64,000 bases of DNA from Piper betle (lineage: Eukaryota; Streptophyta; Magnoliopsida; Piperales; Piperaceae): positions 186,001 to 250,000 of the forward strand of contig JAURVB010014889.1 of the NCBI GenBank assembly GCA_033002965.1, given 5' to 3'. Under the pieces are notes generated by a model that was given only the letters and a program-made list of their open reading frames with translations, was not told where the DNA came from and searched no databases. Shown in pieces: positions 36,022-47,130 of the stretch; the stretch's first letter is position 1, and each line of letters starts with the position of its first letter. The position numbers were made by a program, and so were the translations under genes.

Positions 36022-37617
36022 ACACCGTTCATCTCAGGCACAGCTTTGTCAGTGGACAAAAGCAAGGGCAAAGAAAGAGGAAGAAGTCAAAGTAGAGGTC
36101 CTAAGAACCGAGGGCGCTCTAAATCCAAAGGAAAATTCAAGGGTAAGCCTACTTGTTGGTTTTGTGACAAGGAAGGACATTTAAAGAAGGATTGTCCCGA
36201 GCGAGTCAAGAATGTAGCTAATGTTGTTGATGGTCATGAAGAGAAATTTTGTTTATTTGCTCATGTTGATTACAACATAGATACATGGTATATTGATTCA
36301 GGTGCTTCATTTCATTGTACTTCTCACAAAGAATGGTTTTGTGATTTTGTCAAGAGTGATTGTGGATATGTAACAATTGGCAATGGTCAGAAGTGCAGAA
36401 TTGAAGGTAAAGGAGTAATTCATTTGAAGATGCATGATGAAGGTAAACTTATTCTCAAGGAGGTCAGGTATATACCTGAATTAAAGAAAAATCTTATATC
36501 TGTTAACAAGCTGGACCAAGAGGGCTATAGGATCACATTCGAAAACAATCAGTGGAAGATCAGCAAAGGAGCATTGGTGGTGATCAAGGGGAAGGCGGTG
36601 GGTACACTTTACCCATTGTCTACCAAGGTAGATCAGTTTGTTTCTTTGGCAGCTGAGAAGAATGACATAACAACGTTATGGCATAGAAGGCTTGGTCACT
36701 TGAGCGAGAGTGGGATGAGGATCTTACATTCCAAGAAGGTTTTGACAGGTATAATTGATTCTAACTTTGGTTTTTGTGAAGACTGTGTTTTAGGTAAACA
36801 GAAACGGGTCAGCTTTACAAAGGGTGGGCGAGAGATGAAATCCAAAAGGTTGGAGTTGGTTCATACGGATGTTTGGGGACCAGCCCATGATATATCTTTT
36901 GGAGGTAATCTCTATTTTGTTACCTTCATTGATGATTTTAGTAGGAAGACGTGGATCTACACTATTAAGAAAAAATCAGATGTCTTTAACATTTTCAAGA
37001 TGTGGAAAGCCCGAGTTGAGAATGAAACAGGTTTAAGACTGAAATGTCTTCTGTCGGATAATGGTGGAGAATATTGCAATAAGGTGTTTGACTCCTATTG
37101 TGAACAACGGGGAATTAGAAGGATCAAGACAGTGCCAAGGACACCACAACAGAATGGGGTGGCGGAGAGAATGAACAGGACCATCCTAGAGCGAGCGAGA
37201 AGCATGAGGGTTCATGCTGGACTCCCTTTGCATCTTTGGGGTGCCACAGTGGATACAACTGTCTATCTAATAAACCGAAGTCCATCAAGTGCCTTAGATG
37301 GAAAAATACCGGAAGAGGTATGGTCTGGTAAGAAAGTTGACTACTCTTTTCTTAAAGTCTTTGGTTGTATTACAAATACACATGTTGACAGGGAATCAAG
37401 AAAGAAGCTTGATACAAAGTCCCGTAAATGTGTATTTCTTGGATATGGAGGTGATGAGTATGGTTACCAGAAGTGGGATTTCAAGAACAAGGTGTTTCGA
37501 AGTCGGGATGTTGTAATCAATGAAGAGTGCATGTACAAAGACATGAAAGAAGAAAAGAATGAGGAGTCAAAAGAAAAAGAATATATGGAGCTTGATGAGA
37601 CAGATGAAGAGATGCCA
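36022..37617 (+). CDS. copia B gag zinc knuckle, protease and integrase
   Basis: One open frame across the segment. It has a CCHC knuckle (CWFCDKEGHLKKDC, about 36152-36193), protease motif DSGAS (about 36295), the gag-pre-integrase HHCC region (HRRLGHLSESG to CEDCVLGKQ, 36682-36800), and an integrase core with the D, D and E residues in HTDVWGP, LLSDNGGEY and QQNGVAERMN. The catalytic residues I can check are present. The open frame as read from 35974 includes 16 codons of LTR at the start and runs into the second LTR after 37617. Confidence 0.88.
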
Positions 37618-40600
37618 TGTAAAACCCACGATTCGAGTCAGGGTTTTATATTCAGAACCGGTCGGTTGGACCGTTATCTTTCGAGTTGAGTCAGTTTCAG
37701 GACACGTGTACCGAGCCGATGCCAGTCGCGTGTATGAGCTATGAGGGTCATGCGTACCCAAGTATATGATGATAACGTCATGAACACAGCAGAACAGAAT
37801 GAGTTATCAGATATATGAGAGTATGCCAGTCATTTTTTTTATTTTTATATATAGTGGATCGTAGAATTAGTATTAGGCCGTTTACCGCGTTAGGACGCGT
37901 TCGGGCAGTTTGGGTGGGTTGATAGTTCTAGAGCATATCATTATGATGTTTTTGTGTGTTGTTTGATTTTACGGGATTTTTCCCGATTTTTATGAATTTT
38001 TTTAGGATTTAATACGAGTTAGTTATGATACTTGACTCGAGCCGGAGACGAGTCAAGTATTATTTACGAGTTTGCCACCACATTCTTCACCCCCGACCTT
38101 TTCTTCCCCCACGCCCAAACCCTCGCCCGCGCCGCCCCTGTTCGCGCGCCACCGCCGCCACTGCCGGCGCCGCCTGGCCGCCGATCGACGCCGCCCAGCC
38201 CGGCCGACGGCGTCGCCCTGCCGCCCCGACCAGGTCCGGCCACCGTCGTGGCCGCCGCGACGCCGGAATGCCTCGCACAATCGCCGCGCCCGCGTTGCGC
38301 TTCCGTCGCCGATTCCGCCGCCGGCGACCGTCGCCGCCGTGATCGAGTCGGTCACCTCGACGTCTTCGACCTTCCCACGACCGTCCCCGACCGGAACGGA
38401 GGCCAGCGCCGCCTAGCCGGCCGGATCGAGCGACCCACCGCCGCCGCCACTGTTTTCGACCATTTTCCGGCGAGCCACGCCGCCTCCGTCGACCATGTTG
38501 ACACGCCATAGATGAGTCGGGCTCGCCGAGCCGGTTCCGAGGTACCCAACACGACCCCTTTCCGACTAGTAGACGCCGCCGGCGATTGTCGCCGGAAAAC
38601 CACCGGAAGCCGCCGGAAAACCGCCGGTAGCTGCCGGAAAACCGCCGGAACATTGGAATTTCTGGAATTCGCCGGAATTCACCGGATCTTCCGCGGGGCT
38701 CACCCAGTCGAGCCCGATCGAGCTTCGGACGCCGATGAGCGCCGAATTCGAGCTTCGAGACACGCGACGGAACCCTAGCCGTCGCCGATTGCCAACGACG
38801 TGAGGTATAATTACCTCCGAATTTATTTATTTAAAGTTATGATGATTGTTAGCATAGCATGCTAGGGTTGATTAATTATTATGATGAATGTTATGATTAT
38901 GAATGAAGTAAAGATGTGCATGATGTGATTAATAGGGAATGAATGGTTAAGTGATGCTAATGAAGTAAAGTAAATTTGAGTATGATAATCGAGTACAACG
39001 TAACTTAGGAAATGTAATTAAATAGGTATTAATAGGATAAGTTGGAATTATTTTTACATTTATAAGTGTTGATTGTTATGGTTGATGTTGATTGTATGAT
39101 GTATGGTATGAGGATTTGATGCATCATTTAGTTAGCGGGCGTTAGTATTTAGTTTTGATGTGTAGGTACGGAGTAGGAGCTCGCCGCCTAGGCGCGATGA
39201 CACGCTTGGAGCTTCTACCAGGTCCGTTTAGGACTCGTCTCTGTTTTACGCTTTTCTATTGTATGTTTATGTTATTATTTGCAGGACGGGTTAAGTGGCG
39301 TTTTATCGGATCCCACTTAACTCGGGCCATTTAACCGAACATTTTCCGGATTAATAACCCCTCGAGGATGAGATCCCTCGAGGTTGATTTCGAAAACAAG
39401 ATCCACCACAAGTTGCCTTCGGGCCTATTATATAAATCCCTACCCAGGCCTATATATATATAGTTTTATCGAGTTTTCAGTGAGACGAGAGATGGAGAAA
39501 TCGACTGCACGTACCATGCAGAGGATGCCGTGACAGTCAAAGCGGGCTCTGGATTAGTGCCAGCGGACTGTTCCATTCCCGAGGGATCCTGACAACTCCG
39601 CGTTTGAGTTCCTCACACCCGGAGGACGTGGAGGTTTACGGGTACTGTTTAGTACAGCGCATGTCCGGACTTGTGGTTCAAAGGGTACTAAAGGCGACTG
39701 CCTGAGAGTACTCGGCCTTCGTGCTCAAGGCCAGGAGAAATATGGAGGTAAGGAGAGGGCTTAGGATAAAGTTTCACGAGAAGTACTGAAAAAGAAGTGC
39801 TGAGAGCAGCACAGTACAGCAGCAGACAGTAAGTTCGGGATGCTACCGGGTCTGCAGCCCAGTGGCTCCTCAGTAGTGCCCTTCAGAGTGTTCATGTGGA
39901 AGTATGATGATTTTCTTTCATATGAGAGTTTGCTCTCATAGCCAGTTTGTTATAGTTATTTTATTTTCCGGACCAGTAACGCTTGTTACTGACGTTTTTC
40001 TATATATATGTAGGTGATAAGCACGAGATGGATGGGCCGGCCAGGACGGAGGAGCAATGAGGTCTTGTGCACACACATGTTAGATTTCTGAATGTTTAAT
40101 ATTGTATTATTATGTTATTATTTTGTGAATGACTATGATTAAATGTTTGAGGCATGATGAATGATTATGAAATGAAATGACTAAGACATGATGATAGAGA
40201 TGCAATGAAATGATCAGAGTAGCGCAGCAAAAGTGTGATGGGTTGAAACCCAAGCTTCAGAATGAGTGTATAGTAGATTAGATTCTGTGTGAATGAAATT
40301 GTTTGATACTTGGTTATATATATTTTTATATGTATATTTGACAGGGTGGCCCCTAATTGCATTTTTAGGGGAAATTCTGTCCGTTTTATTTCAGAATTTT
40401 TATTGATTTTGATCGTAATGGTATTGGTGTGTACTTGAATTGCATGTCATTCATGTAGTACCACGTTAGGGTTTGTGTATTCATCCATGCATTGCGAGTC
40501 GTATCTTCATCTTAAGACGCCGAGATTGGATCCGCATGAGTTAGGTTCGGGTTAGCCGACTTGACCGGAGCCTGTAACATGCCGGTTCGGTTCACGAGTG

Positions 40601-40624
40601 TGGAGCCGGATTTGGGGTGTTACA
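37618..40624 (+). mobile_element. Solo LTR of the same gypsy-like family inside copia B, number 2
   Basis: A 3007-bp unit begins TGTAAAACCC and ends GGGGTGTTACA, collinear with 33102-36021 and clearly diverged from it. The 5 bp on each side do not match (TGCCA and AAAGA), yet copia coding sequence continues on both sides and the phase fits a 5-bp target duplication. GC-rich frames at 38025-38778 are part of the LTR. Confidence 0.75.
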
Positions 40625-42451
40625 AAAGATCAGTCCAAGTCGCTGAAAATCAAGGATCTTGTTCCAGTGATGAGGAACAATTATCTTCTGAAGAGACCGA
40701 ACAAGAAGGTGAGTCACAGGCTAATCAACCAAATGATGATGAATCATATTCTGAATATTCTGATGCACAAGTTAAAATTGATGACTCAGAGCCACCACAA
40801 GAGATAGTTGTTGCTCCTGAACCAAGGAGGAGCACAAGGGTTAGATAGCCTACTCAGAAATTAAATTTAATTGCTACAACATATTTTGTATACTGATGCA
40901 GGAGAACCGGAGTCCTATGATGAAGCCATGAGTGACAAAGCTCATCTTAAGTGGGAGTTGGCCATGAAAGATGAGATGTCATCGTTGGAGAAGAATCATA
41001 CATGGGAGTTGGTGAAGTTGCCACCAAAAAGGAGGGTTCTACAAAACAAGTGGATCTATTGGGTCAAGTCTGAAGCCGGTGGTGTACAAAGGTATAAGGC
41101 AAGACTTGTGGTGAAAGGTTTTGGTCAAAAAGAAGGGATTGATTTTCATGATATATTTGCACCTGTTGTAAAAATGACTTCTATTAGAATTATTTTGAGT
41201 ATTGTGGCTGTAAAGGGGTTGTATTTAGAGCAGCTTGATGTAAATACAGCTTTCCTTCATGGTGATTTGGAGGAGGAGATCTATATGGAACAACCAAAAG
41301 GATTTGAAGTCAAAGGTAAAGAAAATATGGTGTGCAAATTGAAGAGGAGTCTATATGGACTCAAACAAGCACCAAGACAGTGGTATTTGAAATTTGACAA
41401 GTTTATGTTGGATAATGGATTTGCTAGGAGCAATTCGGACCACTGTGTATATCTACAAAAGTTTAATGATGGGGATTACATTATTTTAACTTTGTATGTA
41501 GATGACATGCTTGTTGCAGGGACTTGTATGGAGAAAATTGTTAGTCTCAAGATGAGGTTAGCCAAGAGTTTTTCCATGAAGGATTTGGGTGAAGCAAAAC
41601 AACTTCTTGGGATGCAAATTACCCGAGACAAGAAGAACAAGAAGTTGTGGTTATCTCAAGAAGGGTATGTGAAGAAAGTTCTTGAGAGATTCAACATGAA
41701 TGAATCCAAGCCGGTGACTACTACTTTGGGTAGTTTCCAATTGTCCAAAGAACAAGGTGCTAAGAGTGAGGAGGATAAAGCTCACATGAAAAAGGTGCCT
41801 TATGCTTCAGCTATTGGAAGTCTTATGTATGCTATGGTGAGTACAAGACCAGATATTGCACATGCAGTGGGAGTAGTGAGCAGATTCATGATGAACCCAG
41901 GAAAAGAACACTGGGAGGCAGTAAAATGGATTTTCAGGTACTTGAAAGGAACTTCTAATTACTGTTTGTGTTTTGAGGGTGATAATATTGATGTGCAAGG
42001 TTATGTGGACTCGGACCATGCTGGAAATAGAGACAATGGCAGGAGTACATCCGGATACATCTTTACAGTTGGTGGAACCGCGGTGAGTTGGGTTTCCAAA
42101 TTGCAAAAGATAGTTGCTCTGTCTTCAACTGAGGCTGAATATGTGGCTGCTACAGAAGCTAGCAAGGAATATATTTGGATTAAAACTTTAATGAATGAGT
42201 TAGGTTTTAATGGGGTTGATTGCAGGTTGTACAGTGATAGTCAAAGTGCAATCCATTTAGCCAAGAACTCGGCATTTCATTCTAGGACCAAACATATTCG
42301 GTTAAGGTATCATTTTATCAGATCTTTGTTAGAAGAACGTAAATTGAAGTTGGAGAAGATAGATGGAAAAAATAATCCGGCGGATATGTTGACTAAACCG
42401 GTGGATGGAAAAAAGTTGAGTTTTTGCTCAACTTTGGTGAACTTGCACTAA
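40625..42451 (+). pseudogene. copia B end of integrase, reverse transcriptase and RNase H
   Basis: 40625-40845 is the acidic C-terminal integrase tail ending RRSTRVR, then an in-frame TAG (40846-40848) and a frameshift near 40880-40895 in the linker. From 40871 a 526-codon frame covers reverse transcriptase (VVKGFGQKEGIDF, LYGLKQAPRQW, catalytic YVDD at 41495-41506) and RNase H (DSDHAGNRDNGRSTSGY, SSTEAEYVA, TKHIRLRYHFIR). RT and RNase H look intact; the polyprotein as a whole is dead through truncation, the stop and two insertions. Confidence 0.88.
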
Positions 42452-42531
42452 CATGCAGGTGGACTCATGCAATGAACAAGTGGAGGAAGAGTTTGGACTG
42501 GTGTGTTCCAATCGGACTCCAAGTGGGAGAT

Positions 42532-43073
42532 TGTTAATATGTGATAATTGTATTAATGATATGTAGCTCATTGTCACACTCGGAATACTAAAGAAATCTC
42601 GAAATATTAACAGAGGTGGCTATTAGTTATTCCATGGACATTGAAAGGTCTTAAAGCTTCTCTATAAATTGAGCTTCATTTGCCTCATTTTATGAGGGCA
42701 AGACAAGTAGAAGAAAAGACAAGAAAAAGAGAGATAGAGAGAGATATAGAGATAAAAGAAGAGGGAAAAATATTCATGAGTTTATCTTATACGGAGTATT
42801 GAGAGAGAATGAAATCTTGTAATCTCAATAGTATAGGGTGTGTGAGTAATCTTCTTGTACATCTCTATATATATATTTGATGACTGTAATCTTTGATTGA
42901 AGTAGTGAATTGTTCGTTGTTGCCCGTGGTTTTTGACTCTCGATTGAAGGAGGGTTTTCTACGTTAAATCTCTGCTCTTTTGTGGTTTTGTTTTATCTTA
43001 TTTCTCAGGTCTTATTTTCCCATTACTTTTGTTCGCTGTGGTTGATCTCCAATTTTGGAGATTTTTCTCAACA
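42532..43073 (+). repeat. 3' LTR of copia B
   Basis: It starts TGTTAATATG right after the polypurine tract aagtgggaga (42521-42530) and ends TTTCTCAACA. The 542 bp match the solo LTR at 9684-10210. It includes a purine-rich gagatagagagagatatagag stretch. Confidence 0.88.
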
Positions 43074-44330
43074 GAAACCTGTTCAACCCTTCCGGTACCT
43101 TTACGGCCCCTTGCAGCAATAATTTCCTTAAATTTTGTATTAACCATATCCCACGGAATTTCACTGGGATCTTTACCAAATTGCCTGTCTATGAATTTGT
43201 CTTTCTTGCTCATCTTCTTCTCCCATGCACCCCCAACATCAACTTGAGCATCACCTTCTCCTTCATCTTCATCTTGATCCTCTTCTTCATCTTCGGACAA
43301 GGTTGATGAGTCCTCTTTGAATTCCAGATCAGAATCTTAAACCTTATCATCATGGTCTTCCTCTTCATCATCCTCTGACTCAGGATTTTCGTGATATTTG
43401 CTAATCAAATCCTCAAACTGTTTATTATTTTTCTTCAGCTTATGTTTCATGGCATTGAGTGCCTTGGCATTGCTATTGCTCATTTTTTCTTAGCTTCTTT
43501 GTTGCCCGAGGTATCAGTCAGAAAATTTTTCATTATAACAAGAGCTTTTATAGACAAACCGGGAACTTTCTCAGACTCTGTCAAGCGGAACACCCTCTCA
43601 AGTTGCCTTTTAAGTTTGTCAAAATAATCTTGAAGGCTAACCCAGCCATTGATCTTAATCACATTCTTCATCTGTTCAACAGTGGTTGACATCTCCTCAA
43701 ACCTCTTGTCTTTGGCAGAGCGGACCACTCGTCTCTGACCATCAAAATCATCCCTGTCGCTGGCATTTCCCTGCAAATATCGACTCTTTGCAGCAGCTCC
43801 AGTGGATTCCCCAGCTCCAACATTGTTTTCCATTTCATCTCTACAATCACTCGTTTCCTCTTCCTCAGTGTCGCCGTCACCCTACAAACAGCTGATCCTT
43901 AAAGCAAAAAATAAAATTCATTAAACTTCATTTGAACTTGACTTCAAAATCCACCGAGGCAATTCATTATTCTACAAAGAAGCCATTTTGTCAATAACTT
44001 GCTATCAAGTCACCTAGAGGATAAAAGGAACACATTAGCAGTCACAGCAACCCAAAATGATGCTCATTTCAATATAATTTTGAAGGACGTTAATATCAAA
44101 AAAATCTAATAATCTGATGAAAACCTCCAATGTGGAAAAGAAAATTTTAATCATCGTAAATACAATAACCAAGAACAAAATTGAGAAAGATGCAACAAGG
44201 GTGCGTGATCGGATTCCATACACTAGTAGAAAACTGGACTTTTGTCGTGTATTATTTGTCACGTTTATTTGTGCAACAAAAAACAACAAAATTACATCAA
44301 TTGGTTGAAACCTACAATCTACATTAGAAA
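43074..44330 (-). pseudogene. EIF3C: eIF3c pseudogene copy 2, 5' piece
   Basis: Collinear with 22645-23823 of copy 1. It holds RKGTGRVEQV, KKMSKKDKFIDRQFGKDPSEIPWD, an acidic stretch, then KINGWVSLQDYFDKL and VVRSAKDKRFEEM. It keeps about 65 bp near 43465-43530 (NKEAKKK region) that copy 1 has lost, but has its own stop near 43340 and other lesions. Copy 1 and copy 2 therefore decayed independently from one duplicated ancestor. It ends at 44330, where pararetrovirus-like sequence begins. Confidence 0.85.
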
Positions 44331-47130
44331 ATGATGAATCTATCTCTGATGGTTACACTTCTAATTCTAATTCTGATTCTGAATGTAAATGCGATCATTA
44401 CAATGTCATAATAAATATTAATAGTCTAAGCATTAATATGATTACAGCACAAGAATTTATTCTCTTAGATCTAATTGATAAGAAATAACAAAGAGATTTA
44501 ATAAAAAAGGTTATAGCCGCTAGTAAAGAAAAGAAATTAAAACCAAAAGTTAAGCAATTGTGAATAATGCTTCTTATACTACGATTGAAGTTTTAGGAAG
44601 ACTAAAACAAGATAAACCTTTATCATTACAGGATATAATTACTGAAATTAATTCCTTGAAAACTGAATTAGTCCAGTTAAGAAGACGAATAGAGATCTTA
44701 GAATTGGTAAATGAAAAACAAGAAGACGATGATTCTGACCTCAAATTATTTGAAGATTTAGAATTGAATATTGGAGAATCATCTAACGCTCCTCAAGAAT
44801 ATCAAAATATTATTAAACAAACAATTTCCAGAAAATATGTTCTTAAGATTAAAATAGTACTCAATGAATAATTTATTTTAGAAACTTTAGCATTAGTTGA
44901 TACTGGTGTTAATCTTAATATTATAAGAGAAGGTCTTATTCTGACCACATATTATAAAAAGATAACAAAAGCACCGCCAATTCAAATAAATAAAGAGTTG
45001 GTTCAATATTGTCAAAATGAGATACAAAATCTCATTAATATGAAATTAATTAGGCCTAGTCATTCTCCTTGGTCTTGTTATGGCATCAGAAATTGAAAGA
45101 GGAGCACCTAGGTTAGTTATTAATTATAAACCTTTAAATAAAGTTTTAAAATGGATTAGGTTTCCTATACCTAATAAAAAAATTTATTAAAAAGATTATA
45201 TCAAGCTTAAATATTTAGTAAATTTGACTTAAAATTTGGATTTTGGAAAATTTATATTCACGAAAAAGATTGATATAAAACAATCTTTAATGTACTATTT
45301 GGACAATATGAATAGAATGTCATGCCTTTTGGATTAAAAAATTCACCTTCTGAATTTCAAAAGATATGAATGATATGTTTAATCCATATGTCAATTTTAT
45401 AATTGTTTATATCAATGATATATTAATTTATTCAGATACTATAGATCAACATTTTAAACATTTGGCTCAATTCATAAAAATAGCAAAACATAATACAATT
45501 GTTTTGTTTAAAAGAAAATTGGTTTTTGCTCCAACCAAAATAAGATATTTAGGACATGACATTGAAAAAGGATATATTAGATACATTCAACGAGTTATCA
45601 AATTTTCTTTTAAGTTTCCTAATGAACTTAGTGATAAAACTTAATTACAACACCTCCTTAGTAGTCTCAATTATGTATCAGATTTCTATATAGATCTCGC
45701 AAAAGACTTAAAAAGAATCCCTCACCTTGGTCTTCAACATATACAAGAGTTGTTCAAAATATTAAACAAAAAATCAAATTCATTCCTTGTTTATGTTTAC
45801 CAAATCCTTTTGCTTTAAAGATAGTTGAAACTGATGAGTCTGAGCTCAGTTTTGGGGGTATCATAAAATAGGCTATTAATAATAAAAATATCGTAATTTG
45901 ATTTTATTTAGGATTATGGAATCCTACTCAAAAGAAATATTCTACTATTAAAAAAGAAATGTTAAGTATTGTAAATTGTATTCTAAAATTTTAAGATGAA
46001 TTACTTAATAAACCTTTCTTATTGAGAATTGATTGCAAAGCCGTTAAAGATATTTTAGGAAAAGATGTAAAAAATTTAACATCTAAATATATCTTAGCTC
46101 GAAGGTAAGTTTTATTGGCTATATTTGATTTTGATATTGAATATATAAAAGGTAATATTAATTATCTCCCTGATTTTCTTACTCGTGATTTTTTATAGGT
46201 GGTATAATGGATAAAGGCAAATCTCATGCTTACAAAAATATCCCGAGAAGAAAAGGTAAAGATTTTCTTCTTGAACGTACTGAGGTTATATTTGGCCCAG
46301 GGCACACTCCAAGTCCATCGAGGAAGCTATCTTCTAGTACTTTTAAAGTACTAAGTCCTTATATTTTCAAACCAAATCCTTTACATATATGCTACCTTGA
46401 CAAACCTTTGGAATTACTCCAATTGGATGATCGAGCTACTATCGCTTCTATGATTCTTCCGTCATTTTCAAATTTCCCTATTATTTCTCAAAAAACATGG
46501 TTTTATTATGAGTTAATTCTCCAAAATTCTTGTTCTTGCATTTTTACCCGTACATTTCTCACGGATCATAGAAGTCATCAAATCTAGTACCCAGAAATAT
46601 TTGAAACATGCATTGCATACCACAAAGTAATAATCTATAAGGTATTGAGTTTTAATGCAGTAAGAAAATTGTCAATTGTTACTCCTCCACGCCAGGAATT
46701 CTCTATGAATATAATTATTAACACTGTATTGATGTCTGGTATAAAGTATTTTTTTACCAAAATAATTTTGAAAAATATTCATGGTTTCTACATCTTGATT
46801 TGCTTGAATTAGCAAAACTTCTCTTTTGGTTTTCCCAATGGATCCATGACTTTGGTCCTGAAATCAATTTTATTCCTTACTTTATACATAAAAAATATGA
46901 AATATTTATGAAAACAATTGATAAAACTCTTTGTCAACCTATTGATCAATTTCTTATATATTTTTTAAGATACATTGGCTCCTATCATGAGAGTTTTAGA
47001 TTCTCTTGTTAGGAAAATCTTCCTTCATTGGCTCATAATATTTATATTAAATGGTTAGATAAGTTTAATTCTCTTATTTTTCTTGGTCATTTAATCTTTT
47101 TTTGTAATAAATATTTTGTTAATATTATTT
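44331..47130 (+). mobile_element. Endogenous pararetrovirus fragment (Caulimoviridae-like), heavily broken
   Basis: Very AT-rich, in contrast to its neighbours. Plus-strand reading gives, in order: an acidic, coiled-coil-like segment (44560-44871), a retropepsin-type DTG near 44899-44907, reverse transcriptase blocks (about 45000-45640), an RNase H-like region (about 45830-46190), and a downstream frame of 126 codons (46207-46587) followed by broken frames to about 47010. Reverse transcriptase similarity is to caulimovirids rather than to Ty3/gypsy, from the order and spacing of blocks. The catalytic box in 45366-45644 reads Y-I-N-D in place of Y-I-D-D, and multiple stops and frameshifts break every domain, so no functional product is possible. 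No integrase or LTR is seen. The right limit is uncertain. Confidence 0.72.

Larger units (their letters stand above)
32737..43073 (+). mobile_element. Ty1/copia retrotransposon (copia B), 5'-truncated, with two nested long LTRs
   Basis: Gag, protease, integrase, reverse transcriptase and RNase H are present in copia order, followed by a polypurine tract (42521-42530) and a 3' LTR. The 5' LTR, primer-binding site and the first part of gag are missing. Two segments of about 3 kb (33102-36021 and 37618-40624) interrupt the coding sequence. The element lies inside eIF3c pseudogene copy 2 and removed about 1 kb of it compared with copy 1. Confidence 0.88.

Noticed and set aside
32732..43078. GAAAC at both edges of copia B as a target-site duplication
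   Set aside because: The left edge is inside gag, with no 5' LTR, and about 1 kb of eIF3c is missing between the edges, so the match is chance; GGAAAC is also native to eIF3c copy 1.
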